DNA of 23,523 nt from Roseburia sp. GTDB lineage: Bacteria > Bacillota > Clostridia > Lachnospirales > Lachnospiraceae. The notes beneath the pieces are model-generated. The model was not told where the DNA came from. It saw only the letters and a program-made list of their open reading frames with translations, and did not search any database. Both the position numbers and the translations under genes were made by a program. Each line of letters starts with the position of its first letter. The first letter of the stretch is position 1. Where the stretch lies: NCBI GenBank assembly GCA_030844625.1, contig JAUUNJ010000008.1, forward strand, positions 1 through 23,523, written 5' to 3'. This document shows positions 6,730-15,268 of this stretch, one piece after another.

Positions 6730-7785
6730 ATGCTAAACGGGAAGCTTACAGCTTACAGTGGCATGACTACTAAGATACGTGCCATGAAAAAAAGATTGCT
6801 TTCACCTGCACAGTATGAAGAAATCACTCATATTACCACGGTATCAGATTTAATTAGTTATCTGCAGACCTTTCCATCTTATGCAGGCGTTCTTCTGAAT
6901 ATGGATGCTGCAACCGCACATCGCGGTGAGGTAGAAAGCAGAATGACTTTTTCCACATACAGTGATTTTTCTAAAATTTATCATTTTGCAGGAAATGCCC
7001 AGAAAAAATATTTGGAATTTTATTTCATGAAATATGAAATTGCATTTTTGAAGGCATGTATGCGTAATATAATGGACAGCCGTACAGAAACCAATCCAGT
7101 TTTAACGGATAAGCATTTTAAGCGCCATTCCAAAATTAACATTGACAAAATTCTAACATCTGTAACAATGGATGAATTTGTAGAAAATCTGGCAGGTTCT
7201 GTTTATGAAAAACCAATTAAAAAAGTCCATCAGTTAGAAAATCCAATACTGTTCGATTATGAAATGGTACTGGATCTTTCATTCTTTACTTATATATGGA
7301 ATCATCAGCATTTATTTGTTCCTAAAGGTGAAAATAATTATTTTGAAAATGCTTTTGGTTCTCAGATAGATTTGCTGAATATTTTGTGGATATACCGCTG
7401 TAAAAATTACTATACATTATCCGATTCACAGATTTATTCATTTTTAATTCCGGTATACTACAATCTGGACCGTTCCAATATCAAAGATTTTGTCGAAGCG
7501 GAAAATAACCAGAAAATATTTGAATTAATAAGTAATTGCTATTATGGAAGAGTATATGGTTTCGACAGCACACAGCCTATGGAATCGCAATTCGGGGATA
7601 TACTAAATACTATATACACGAAAGATTTTAAGGAATCTCCTTATTCATTGGCTGCCATTAATGCTTATTTCCATTTAAAAAATCTGGAGGTTGCAAAGGT
7701 TGTAACGGCAATGGAATGTATTCGTTATGGATACAAGCCGGAAATCATCTCTGGGTACATTGATCAAAAGAGAGGTGTTCTGTAA
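6730..7785 (+). CDS. V/A-type ATPase subunit C (AC39/d-like)
   Basis: This 351-residue protein is close to the size of the NtpC/AtpC family. The subunit is a funnel-shaped adapter that couples the central stalk (D and F) to the membrane ring of K subunits. Family features include the opening YSGMTTKIRAMKKRLLS, the aromatic-rich helix KKYLEFYFMKYEIAFLKACM, and the internal DLLNILWIYRCKNYY with a matching C-terminal segment ending MECIRYGYKPEIISGYI. This reflects the repeated three-fold architecture of the fold. The start follows AAAGGGGTGATTGA. The gene lies between the G/H-like subunit and subunit I and its stop overlaps the next start (TAATG). Placing C before I differs from the I-K-E-C-F-A-B-D layout common in other bacteria. 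Confidence 0.9.
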   Translation: MLNGKLTAYSGMTTKIRAMKKRLLSPAQYEEITHITTVSDLISYLQTFPSYAGVLLNMDAATAHRGEVESRMTFSTYSDFSKIYHFAGNAQKKYLEFYFMKYEIAFLKACMRNIMDSRTETNPVLTDKHFKRHSKINIDKILTSVTMDEFVENLAGSVYEKPIKKVHQLENPILFDYEMVLDLSFFTYIWNHQHLFVPKGENNYFENAFGSQIDLLNILWIYRCKNYYTLSDSQIYSFLIPVYYNLDRSNIKDFVEAENNQKIFELISNCYYGRVYGFDSTQPMESQFGDILNTIYTKDFKESPYSLAAINAYFHLKNLEVAKVVTAMECIRYGYKPEIISGYIDQKRGVL

Positions 7786-9716
7786 TGATAGAAAAAATGA
7801 GCTTTGTAACATTAGCCGGTCCGAAAACAGAAATCGACCATCTTGTGAATCATTATTTGAGCAAGCATGACATTCATTTGGAAAATGCCCTTACGGAATT
7901 TAGTTCTTCAGAACAGTTCACAACATTCTCTGAAGAAAATCCTTTTAAGGCAAGTTTAAATAAAAGTCATGAGCTAATGTTACTTGTTAATAATCCTGAA
8001 AAAGCCACTATAGAAAAAATAGGCATCAACAAAGCTGAAAAATTTATTGATAAAATTGATGATGACTTAAGTGATATAAGAGATAAAATTGCTGAACTTG
8101 AAACAAAAAAACAGGATTTAGATCAGGATTACAATATTCTGGCACCATTTAAGACCTTAAATTATACTTTAAAGAAAATCCGTGACATGGAATTTTTTAA
8201 ATACCGCTTCGGTAAAATTCCACGCCCATCATTTGATAAATTTGAGTCTTATCTGGATCCGGATTTAAACGAAATTTTTGTTACCTGTCTTATGGAATCT
8301 GAATATGTTTATGGTGTATTCTTTGCTCCAACCCAGTACTTTGAGGAAGTTGAGAAAGATTTTCACAATATTCACTTTGATGAGATTCAGATCCCAACAA
8401 AGTACAAAGGCTTTCCTAATGACGAATGTCTGGAAATAGCCAGAAAAAAAGCCGAATTGGACGAAGCCATCAAGGAACAGGAAGCGCAAATTAATTCCAT
8501 CATTGAACGGAATAAAAATAAACTGGTCTCAGCAATCCGCAGAATTGAAACTGCTTACAGTAACTTTGATGTCCGTAAGCTGGCAGCAGTCACCAGAGAT
8601 TCCGGTATTACTTTTCAGGTTTTATGCGGCTGGATGACAACCAGAGAAGCTGCAAAACTGAAAAGAGAGACCGATGATGATGTGGATGTTGTATGCATTG
8701 TAAGCGATGATGTAGACGACCACAAAACCAAGCCACCGACAAAACTTAAGAACTTCAGGTTGATACGGCCATTTGAAATGTTTGTAAGGATGTACGGACT
8801 TCCTGCATACAACGAATTGGACCCCACACTGTTTCTTACGATCACATACGCCTTTATTTTTGGTATTATGTTTGGTGATCTTGGACAGGGTCTGTGTCTG
8901 CTTATTGGTGGATTAGTTTTATATAAGGTTAAGAAAATGGATATTGCCGGAATTGTATGTGCGGCAGGCTTCTGTTCCTGCATATTTGGTGCACTGTTTG
9001 GAAGTTTCTTTGGATTCGAATTTGAATCGCTGGTTAGCCCGCTAAATTCCAAAGTCACATTGCCTTTCCTTGGTGAAATTAATATTGTTCTTGTCGCAGC
9101 ATTCCTATTTGGAGCATTTGTAATTCTTTCTACAATGCTTCTGAATATAGCGAATGCAATCAAGCAAAAGAATTTAGGCAAGGCATTATTTGGTCCAAAT
9201 GCAATTACAGGATTTATTTTTTACGCAAGTATAATCGGAGTCATCATACTTTATATGACGGGCAATCCGCTTCCTGGCACAATACTATTGATTATCATGT
9301 TTGTGGTACCACTGCTGCTTATTTTTCTTGAGGTTCCCCTTAAGAATCTCTTAGGAAAGAAGAAGCCTTTGATTGAAGAATCCACAGGGATTTTTGCTGC
9401 AACAGCATTTTTTGAATTGTTTGACTACCTTTTAACATATTTATCAAATGCTCTTTCTTTCCTGCGTATTGGTGTTTTTGCCATCAGTCATGCCGCAATG
9501 ATGCAGGTTGTAATGACTCTGGCTGGTGCTGAAAACGGCGGCACACCCAATATTTTAGTTGTAATTATAGGTAATATAATTGTTCTGGCGATGGAAGGCC
9601 TGGTTGTTGGTATTCAGGTACTTCGTCTTGAATATTACGAAATTTTCGGCAGGTTCTATGAAGGTTCCGGCAGAGAATTTGTTCCATATAGAAAAAAGAA
9701 AAATTTTAAACATTAG
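7785..9716 (+). CDS. V/A-type ATPase subunit I (a-subunit, membrane stator)
   Basis: This 643-residue stator subunit forms the ion half-channels against the K ring. The N-terminal half (about 1-340) is a soluble coiled-coil arm (residues 88-125 and 225-260 are heptad-like) that binds the E/G stalks. The C-terminal half carries seven to eight membrane helices starting near PAYNELDPTLFLTITYAFIF and the conserved FGIMFGDLGQG. The essential arginine of the second-last helix is visible as R614 in GIQVLRLEYYE, followed by the signature FYEGSGREFVPY. FLRIGVFAISHAAM is also characteristic. The ATG overlaps the stop of subunit C by one base, so the genes are translationally coupled. A second in-frame ATG four codons later is a possible alternative start. 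Confidence 0.95.
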   Translation: MIEKMSFVTLAGPKTEIDHLVNHYLSKHDIHLENALTEFSSSEQFTTFSEENPFKASLNKSHELMLLVNNPEKATIEKIGINKAEKFIDKIDDDLSDIRDKIAELETKKQDLDQDYNILAPFKTLNYTLKKIRDMEFFKYRFGKIPRPSFDKFESYLDPDLNEIFVTCLMESEYVYGVFFAPTQYFEEVEKDFHNIHFDEIQIPTKYKGFPNDECLEIARKKAELDEAIKEQEAQINSIIERNKNKLVSAIRRIETAYSNFDVRKLAAVTRDSGITFQVLCGWMTTREAAKLKRETDDDVDVVCIVSDDVDDHKTKPPTKLKNFRLIRPFEMFVRMYGLPAYNELDPTLFLTITYAFIFGIMFGDLGQGLCLLIGGLVLYKVKKMDIAGIVCAAGFCSCIFGALFGSFFGFEFESLVSPLNSKVTLPFLGEINIVLVAAFLFGAFVILSTMLLNIANAIKQKNLGKALFGPNAITGFIFYASIIGVIILYMTGNPLPGTILLIIMFVVPLLLIFLEVPLKNLLGKKKPLIEESTGIFAATAFFELFDYLLTYLSNALSFLRIGVFAISHAAMMQVVMTLAGAENGGTPNILVVIIGNIIVLAMEGLVVGIQVLRLEYYEIFGRFYEGSGREFVPYRKKKNFKH

Positions 9717-9728
9717 GAGGAGATTATT

Positions 9729-10151
9729 ATGTTTATCAATGTTTTATTTTTAGTAGCTTTAGTACTTACAATTGTACTTCCGGTAATCGGATATTTCGTA
9801 GGTGAGCAGAGCAAAGGACGTTTTAAGAGAACTGTTTTCACTAACTGTATTGCATTCTTTGGCGTGTTCCTCTTTGCTACTGTATTTCTTTTCACAAGCA
9901 CAGCAAACGCTGCTATAGCTGATAACGCAACATTTGCCAGCGGATTAGGACTTCTTGCTGCCGGTCTCGCAATCGGTCTATCATGTATTGGTTCCGGTTA
10001 TGCGGTTGCAAGCTCTGCCAGTGCAGCACTCGGTGCTTTAAGTGAAGATTCCAGTGTTTTTGGTAAGGCTCTTATTTTCGTAGCTCTTGCAGAAGGTATT
10101 GCTCTTTGGGGATTCATTGTTGCATTCCTTATTTTAACACACGTTGCATAA
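9729..10151 (+). CDS. V/A-type ATPase subunit K (c-ring proteolipid)
   Basis: This 140-residue proteolipid forms the rotating ion-carrying ring. Four hydrophobic segments lie at about 3-24, 38-56, 70-97 and 112-137. Only the last two form the conserved ring hairpin: SGLGLLAAGLAIGLSCIGSG, a polar loop GALSEDSSVFGKA, then FVALAEGIALWGFIVAF with the ion-carrying E122. The first pair, separated by a basic loop and followed by TSTANAA (signal-peptidase-like), is not part of the classical hairpin; in Enterococcus NtpK both halves are ring-like. The residues that coordinate Na+ in sodium-type rings (a Gln in the inner helix and Ser/Thr after the Glu) are not seen; the sequence has a small or aliphatic residue and Gly instead. 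The ribosome site AGGAGGAG is very strong, as expected for the most abundant subunit. Confidence 0.93.
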   Translation: MFINVLFLVALVLTIVLPVIGYFVGEQSKGRFKRTVFTNCIAFFGVFLFATVFLFTSTANAAIADNATFASGLGLLAAGLAIGLSCIGSGYAVASSASAALGALSEDSSVFGKALIFVALAEGIALWGFIVAFLILTHVA

Positions 10152-10194
10152 AACCACCTTTAACCATAAACATTAAAACATATAGGTAATCATT

Positions 10195-10503
10195 ATGAAA
10201 ATGTATTTAATCAGCGACAATGTAGATACACTTACCGGTATGCGTCTTGCCGGCGTGGAGGGTGTAGTTGTACACGGTCGTAAAGAAACAAAGCAGGCAG
10301 TTGAAAAAGTTCTTGAAGATAAACATTTAGGAATACTGCTGCTTACTGAAAAATTGAGTTTTGAAATTCCTGAACTTGTTGACGAAATAAAATTAAACAG
10401 GAAACATCCTTTACTGGTTGAAATTCCTGACAGACATGGTTCAGGCCGTCAGCAAAACTTCATTACGAACTATATTAATGAAGCAATAGGAATCAAACTT
10501 TAG
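10195..10503 (+). CDS. V/A-type ATPase subunit F
   Basis: This 102-residue protein has a Rossmann-like, CheY-like fold. It opens MKMYLISDNVDTLTGMRLAG, which matches the family pattern of a hydrophobic strand, then a D/N-rich turn and GFRLAG. GILLLTEKL and HPLLVEIPDRHG follow, then a C-terminal helix that inserts in the central stalk with subunit D. F sits with D in the rotor and can regulate hydrolysis. The 43-base gap before it has only a weak ribosome site (AGGT), in contrast to the strong sites of K, A and B. One F per complex is needed, so lower translation fits stoichiometry (inference). Confidence 0.92.
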   Translation: MKMYLISDNVDTLTGMRLAGVEGVVVHGRKETKQAVEKVLEDKHLGILLLTEKLSFEIPELVDEIKLNRKHPLLVEIPDRHGSGRQQNFITNYINEAIGIKL

Positions 10504-10518
10504 AAAGGATTTCAGGCT

Positions 10519-11091
10519 ATGACTATAGAAGAAAAAATGGAACATTTCAGGAGGCTGTCTCTTGAAAGCGCAAATAATCAAAGTGCAGAATCTCTAAGTA
10601 GTTATAAGCAATCCTTAGATGAAGAATTAGAAATTCATAAGGAGTCTGCTGCACAGCTTGCAGAAGAGTCAAAAAGAGCACGCTTAAATCAGGTGAGGGC
10701 TAATTCAAAAAAGGATTTAGCTTCCGCCCAGATGATGATAAAAAAGGATTTAACAAAAACACAGTCAGGTATTAAAGCCAAAGTTTTTGAGCTTGTAAGA
10801 GAGAAAATCATGGCTTACAGAAAGACGCCTGAATATGTTCAGTACCTTACCAATCAGATTAATGAATTAATAGGCGAATACAGTGATTTTGACATTACAA
10901 TTTATATTGATTCTGAGGATTCAGCACTGCTGGAGAATTTAAAAAAAGCAACGGGTGGAAATATTGAAATTTATAATAAAGAATTTTTAGGTGGAACAAG
11001 AACTATTGTTCCTGAAAAAAATATTCTTGTTGACCATTCGTTTAAAACTCGTCTGGCAGATGAACAGGAACAATTTACAATTACATTTTAA
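10519..11091 (+). CDS. V/A-type ATPase subunit E (peripheral stalk)
   Basis: This 190-residue protein has the two-part E architecture. The N-terminal helix (about 1-95, rich in K, E, S and A) pairs with the G/H subunit to form the peripheral stalk. The C-terminal globular domain (about 100-190) contains YVQYLTNQINELI, ITIYIDSEDS and the family pattern FLGGTRTIVPEKNILVDHSF, with LADEQEQ near the end. It clamps the top of the A3B3 head. The start follows AGAAAGGATTTCAGGCT. It is followed by a structured 105-base spacer before subunit A, the first substantial break in the operon after F. Confidence 0.88.
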   Translation: MTIEEKMEHFRRLSLESANNQSAESLSSYKQSLDEELEIHKESAAQLAEESKRARLNQVRANSKKDLASAQMMIKKDLTKTQSGIKAKVFELVREKIMAYRKTPEYVQYLTNQINELIGEYSDFDITIYIDSEDSALLENLKKATGGNIEIYNKEFLGGTRTIVPEKNILVDHSFKTRLADEQEQFTITF

Positions 11092-11094
11092 GTA

Positions 11095-11132
11095 GGTGTC
11101 TAAATGCCACAGCATTTTTGAGAAATGACACC
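11095..11132 (+). promoter_or_regulatory. Intra-operon hairpin between subunit E and A genes
   Basis: The outer stem GGTGTC/GACACC (11095-11100/11127-11132) encloses a perfect AAATGC-CACA-GCATTT hairpin (11102-11117) followed by a short T-run. A second imperfect stem (TGCC/GGCA flanking CC/GG, about 11144-11169) follows before the subunit A ribosome site. No second promoter was evident. Roles could be partial termination, RNase protection or mRNA processing. Confidence 0.5.
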
Positions 11133-11196
11133 AACCATAGATATGCCGCCAAACGTACGTGAGGAGGCAATACCGATTATCTAAGGAGGCAGCGAA

Positions 11197-12963
11197 TTGG
11201 AAAAGACAGGTAAAATATATGGAATTAACGGACCTGTTGTCTATATTAAAGGCAAAACGGATTTTAAAATGGGTGAAATGGTTTACGTTAGTTCTGAGAG
11301 GTTAGTTGGTGAAGTAATTGGACTGACTTCTGAAATGACAACAATTCAGGTATATGAGGAAACCAGCGGACTGAAACCGGGTGAACTTGTTTATGGTACT
11401 GACAGTGCCATCTTTGTTACTCTTGCCCCTGGTATTTTGAATAATATATTTGATGGTATTGAAAGACCGTTAAGTGAAATAGAAAAAGAATCCGGTGCAT
11501 TTATTTCCAGAGGTGTTAATGTTAATTCTCTTGATATTAACAAAAAATGGAATGTACACATTACTGTTTCTGTTGGTGACTACATTTCAGGCGGAACAAT
11601 CATTGCTGAAACTCAGGAAACAAGAGCCATAGTACATAAGTCAATGGTTCCTCCCAATGTTTCCGGTACCGTCCTTGATGTAGCTCTTGATGGTGAATAC
11701 ACAATTAATGAAACTATCGTGACAATCAAAAAGGACGATGGAACTACAATGGATCTTACACTTACACAGAGATGGCCAATTAGAGAACCCCGTCCGATTA
11801 ATAAAAGATATGGAGCAACACAGCCTTTAGTTACCGGTCAGAGAATTATGGATACACTATTTCCTCTGGCAAAGGGCGGTACTGCGGCAATTCCGGGTGG
11901 TTTTGGAACCGGAAAAACAATGAACCAGCATCAGATTGCCAAGTGGGCGGATGCCGATATTATTATTTATATTGGCTGTGGCGAACGTGGTAACGAAATG
12001 ACTCAGGTTCTGGAAGAGTTCTCAGAACTGATTGATCCAAAATCCGGAAATCCTCTTATGGACAGAACAACATTGATTGCCAATACAAGCAATATGCCTG
12101 TTGCTGCCCGTGAGGCAAGTATTTATACAGGTATTACTCTTGCTGAATATTACAGAGATATGGGTTATCATGTTGCCATTATGGCAGACTCCACATCAAG
12201 ATGGGCAGAAGCCCTTCGTGAACTTTCAGGACGTCTGGAAGAAATGCCTGCCGAAGAAGGTTTCCCTGCATACCTTGCAAGCCGCCTTTCCGCTTTCTAT
12301 GAGAGGGCGGGCTATATGGAGAACTTAAACGGAACAGAAGGCTCTATTTCCATTATTGGTGCTGTATCTCCACAGGGCGGCGATTTCTCCGAACCTGTAA
12401 CACAGAATACAAAGCGTTTTGTCCGCTGTTTCTGGGGATTGGATAAATCATTGGCTTATGCAAGACATTTTCCTGCCATTCATTGGTTAACAAGTTACAG
12501 TGAATATGTGGATGAACTTGCCAACTGGTACAACACTAATGTAGGTCCTGATTTTATAACATGCAGAACACAGATATTATCAATTCTCAATCAGGAAAGT
12601 TCATTAATGGAAATTGTTAAGCTGATCGGAAGTGATGTTTTGCCTGATGACCAGAAATTAACACTTGAAATTGCAAGAGTGATTCGATTAGGTTTTCTCC
12701 AGCAGAATGCGTTCCATGATCAGGATACATGTGTTCCTCTTAAAAAACAGTTATTAATGATGAAAACCATTCTTTACTTAAATGAAAAAGCATCAAAACT
12801 AATTGCCATGGGAATGCCAATGTCAATATTAAAAGAAAAAGATATTTTTGAAAGAATAATTTCCATAAAGTATGATGTTCCAAATAATAAGTTGGGAATG
12901 TTCGACAACTATAAACTTGCGATTGATGATTTCTATACGGAAGTCATGGATGAAAATGCATAA
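11197..12963 (+). CDS. V/A-type ATPase catalytic subunit A
   Basis: At 588 residues this is the full length of the family. Three A subunits alternate with B in the head and hydrolyse or make ATP. The P-loop [19 protein letters not shown] has GGFGTGKT at 234-241. The catalytic-glutamate segment is [10 protein letters not shown] near 259-268. The bulge domain specific to A (about 110-190) and the motifs [21 protein letters not shown] and [17 protein letters not shown] are intact. The start is TTG at 11197, seven bases after a perfect AAGGAGG. An in-frame TAA at 11182 rules out a longer protein, and the next ATG would remove the conserved [13 protein letters not shown] strand. The gene is followed 11 bases later by subunit B. 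Confidence 0.97.
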   Translation: MEKTGKIYGINGPVVYIKGKTDFKMGEMVYVSSERLVGEVIGLTSEMTTIQVYEETSGLKPGELVYGTDSAIFVTLAPGILNNIFDGIERPLSEIEKESGAFISRGVNVNSLDINKKWNVHITVSVGDYISGGTIIAETQETRAIVHKSMVPPNVSGTVLDVALDGEYTINETIVTIKKDDGTTMDLTLTQRWPIREPRPINKRYGATQPLVTGQRIMDTLFPLAKGGTAAIPGGFGTGKTMNQHQIAKWADADIIIYIGCGERGNEMTQVLEEFSELIDPKSGNPLMDRTTLIANTSNMPVAAREASIYTGITLAEYYRDMGYHVAIMADSTSRWAEALRELSGRLEEMPAEEGFPAYLASRLSAFYERAGYMENLNGTEGSISIIGAVSPQGGDFSEPVTQNTKRFVRCFWGLDKSLAYARHFPAIHWLTSYSEYVDELANWYNTNVGPDFITCRTQILSILNQESSLMEIVKLIGSDVLPDDQKLTLEIARVIRLGFLQQNAFHDQDTCVPLKKQLLMMKTILYLNEKASKLIAMGMPMSILKEKDIFERIISIKYDVPNNKLGMFDNYKLAIDDFYTEVMDENA

Positions 12964-12974
12964 GGAGGTGCCCT

Positions 12975-14351
12975 ATGGCAATTGAATATTTAGGATTAAG
13001 CGAAATCAATGGACCATTGATTGCATTGGAAGGTGTGGAAAATGCAGCTTTCGATGAAATCGTAGAATTCTCAATTGACGACGGCGCCGAAAAGCGTCTT
13101 GGACGTATCATAGAAATTTACGAGGACAAAGCTATTATTCAGGTATTTGAAGGTTCCGAAGGGATGTCCCTTACAAATACCCACACAAAACTTACCGGAC
13201 ATCCAATGGAAATTTCATTGTCCCCTGATATTTTGGGACGTACTTTTAATGGTATTGGCAAACCCATCGATGGTCTTGCTCCTGTTTCCGGTGAAAAACG
13301 TGATGTTAACGGTCAGCCCCTGAATCCGGTAAGCCGTGAATATCCGAGAAACTATATCCGAACAGGTATTTCAGCAATTGACGGACTGACCACACTGATT
13401 CGTGGACAGAAACTTCCTATTTTCTCGGGAAACGGACTTCCACATGACCAGCTTGCTGCACAACTTGTAAATCAGTCTTCTCTGGGAGACAGCGACGAAC
13501 AGTTTGCTATCGTATTCGCCGCAATGGGTGTAAAAAATGACGTTGCTGATTTTTTCAAAAAATCTTTTGAGGAATCAGGTGCTTTAGAACATACAGTAAT
13601 GTTCCTTAACATGGCGAACGACCCTGTGGTAGAGCGACTGATTACACCAAAGGTTGCATTAACAGTGGCGGAGTACCTTGCCTATGAAAAAAATATGCAT
13701 ATTCTTGTAATTCTTACAGATATGACAACATATGCAGAGGCAATGAGAGAGGTTTCTTCTTCCAAAGGAGAAATTCCTTCCAGAAAAGGTTATCCGGGCT
13801 ATCTTTACAGTGAACTGGCAACCATCTATGAACGTGCCGGCATTATAAAAGGTGCAAAAGGTTCTGTAACGCAGATTCCTATCCTTACAATGCCTAATGA
13901 TGATATTACCCATCCTATTCCTGACCTTACCGGATATATCACAGAAGGTCAGATTACACTGGACCGTTCCTTAAACGGACAGGGAATTTACCCGCCAATT
14001 AACGTACTTCCTTCTCTTTCCCGTCTTATGAAAGATGGTATCGGTGAAGGTTTTACAAGAGACGATCATCAGGATGTGGCAAACCAGCTTTTCTCTGCTT
14101 ATGCAAAAGTTGGTGATGCCCGTGCACTTGCATCTGTTATCGGTGAAGATGAGCTGTCCTCTACGGACAAAAAATATCTTGAATTCGGAAAAGCCTTTGA
14201 ATCACAGTTTGTCGGTCAGGGACTTGGAGTAAACAGAAATATTATTGAAACACTTAATTTAGGATGGAAGTTATTACACATTCTTCCTAAGGAAGAGCTT
14301 GACCGAATTGATACCAAGATCCTTGAGAAATACTATGATGTACTGGAATGA
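12975..14351 (+). CDS. V/A-type ATPase subunit B (non-catalytic nucleotide-binding)
   Basis: This 458-residue protein is homologous to A but lacks a P-loop. The corresponding segment is [15 protein letters not shown] (149-163), as expected for B. Other family features are [48 protein letters not shown] and [12 protein letters not shown]. It alternates with A in the hexamer and contributes an arginine finger to the catalytic site. The ATG at 12975 follows AAGGAGG with six bases spacing, 11 bases after the A stop. The equal, strong ribosome sites of A and B match their 1:1 need. A hairpin-containing spacer follows before subunit D. Confidence 0.97.
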   Translation: MAIEYLGLSEINGPLIALEGVENAAFDEIVEFSIDDGAEKRLGRIIEIYEDKAIIQVFEGSEGMSLTNTHTKLTGHPMEISLSPDILGRTFNGIGKPIDGLAPVSGEKRDVNGQPLNPVSREYPRNYIRTGISAIDGLTTLIRGQKLPIFSGNGLPHDQLAAQLVNQSSLGDSDEQFAIVFAAMGVKNDVADFFKKSFEESGALEHTVMFLNMANDPVVERLITPKVALTVAEYLAYEKNMHILVILTDMTTYAEAMREVSSSKGEIPSRKGYPGYLYSELATIYERAGIIKGAKGSVTQIPILTMPNDDITHPIPDLTGYITEGQITLDRSLNGQGIYPPINVLPSLSRLMKDGIGEGFTRDDHQDVANQLFSAYAKVGDARALASVIGEDELSSTDKKYLEFGKAFESQFVGQGLGVNRNIIETLNLGWKLLHILPKEELDRIDTKILEKYYDVLE

Positions 14352-14407
14352 AAACACGCACAAGCAAAGTGAGAATTTATCATTTCAGTGTATTTGAAAA
14401 AATATAA

Positions 14408-14448
14408 AGTTCGCAGCACCACAGACGCAAAGCGCTGATTTTCGAACT
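14408..14448 (+). promoter_or_regulatory. Intra-operon hairpin between subunit B and D genes
   Basis: AGTTCG plus CAGC (14408-14417) pairs with GCTG (14434-14437) and CGAACT (14443-14448), with a 5-base bulge on the 3' side. It lies in the 119-base gap after subunit B. No T-run follows, so it is unlikely to terminate; protection or processing of the A-B mRNA is more likely. Confidence 0.45.
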
Positions 14449-14470
14449 GATTAATTAGGAGGAGGCTGAT

Positions 14471-15085
14471 ATGAATTTAAATACAGTACCTACCAAAGGA
14501 AATTTAATGGCTGCCAAAAGTTCTCTGGCTCTTGCCCGTCAGGGATTTGAACTGATGGATAAAAAACGTAACATTCTGATCCGTGAAATTATGGATCTGA
14601 ATGATAAAGCTAAAGACATTCAGGCAGAAATAGATGAGACTTTTACCAAAGCTTATTCTTCTTTAGAAAGGGCAAATATTGAACTGGGAATAAAGAATGT
14701 CGAAACTTTTGCTTTTAATGTTACTCCGGAAAATGATATTAGAATAAAGACCCGGAGTATTATGGGAACAGAAATTCCTCTTGTGAAACATAAAGAAGAA
14801 AAACGAAATCCTGTATATTCCTTTTATGGAACAACAGAATCCCTTGATAAGGCAAAGGCAAGTTTTGAAAAGGTGAAAGACCTTACAATAAAATTATCAA
14901 TGATTGAAAACTCAGCTTATCGTCTCGCTTACAATATTAAGAAAACACAGAAACGTGCCAACGCATTAAAGAATATAACAATTCCAAGTTATGAAGATTT
15001 AGTAAAAACCATTGACAATGCTCTTGAGGAAAAAGAGCGTGAAGAATTTACAAGACTTAAAGTAATAAAATCCCGGGTGGGTTAA
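14471..15085 (+). CDS. V/A-type ATPase subunit D (central shaft)
   Basis: This 204-residue protein forms the rotating shaft in the A3B3 cavity. It opens MNLNTVPTKGNLMAAKSSLA, matching the family NVxPTRxxLxxLKxRLxxA start, continues in a long helix (LARQGFELMDKKRNILIREI) and ends with a second long helix (YRLAYNIKKTQKRANALKNI) that coils against the first. Between them lies the less conserved beta-hairpin part with NPVYSFYGT. The ATG has AGGAGGAGGCTGAT upstream. It is the last ATPase gene and is followed six bases after its stop by a strong terminator. Confidence 0.95.
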   Translation: MNLNTVPTKGNLMAAKSSLALARQGFELMDKKRNILIREIMDLNDKAKDIQAEIDETFTKAYSSLERANIELGIKNVETFAFNVTPENDIRIKTRSIMGTEIPLVKHKEEKRNPVYSFYGTTESLDKAKASFEKVKDLTIKLSMIENSAYRLAYNIKKTQKRANALKNITIPSYEDLVKTIDNALEEKEREEFTRLKVIKSRVG

Positions 15086-15090
15086 ATCGT

Positions 15091-15144
15091 AAAATGAGCA
15101 AAATCTGAAAAATTAATTTCTTTCATGATTTTGCTCATTTTTAT
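15091..15144 (+). terminator. Terminator of the V/A-ATPase operon
   Basis: A perfect 15-bp stem (AAAATGAGCAAAATC at 15091-15105, complement at 15127-15141) with a 21-base loop ends in a T-rich run. It lies immediately after subunit D. Confidence 0.9.
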
Positions 15145-15186
15145 TATCTTTAATATATGATGTTGTAAAATTATTAAGTAATTTTA

Positions 15187-15215
15187 TTGATTTTTCTATG
15201 ATTTTTATGTAGAAT
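15187..15215 (+). promoter_or_regulatory. Promoter of the carboxypeptidase-recombinase-like operon
   Basis: TTGATT (15187-15192), a 17-base spacer and TAGAAT (15210-15215). Transcription would start near 15222. Confidence 0.6.
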
Positions 15216-15235
15216 AAGGATTAAATTGGTTTAAA

Positions 15236-15256
15236 ATGACATTAATAAAATGTCAT
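15236..15256 (+). promoter_or_regulatory. Inverted repeat in the 5' leader of the carboxypeptidase gene
   Basis: ATGACATT (15236-15243) and AATGTCAT (15249-15256) are perfect inverted arms around five bases, about 14-35 bases after the inferred transcription start and just before the ribosome site. It could be a repressor operator or a hairpin affecting translation start. Confidence 0.4.
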
Positions 15257-15268
15257 AAAGAGGTTATT

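Noticed and set aside
8615..9181. Minus-strand 188-codon ORF
   Set aside because: It is antisense to the membrane domain of ATPase subunit I. The length reflects codon bias of the hydrophobic sense frame.
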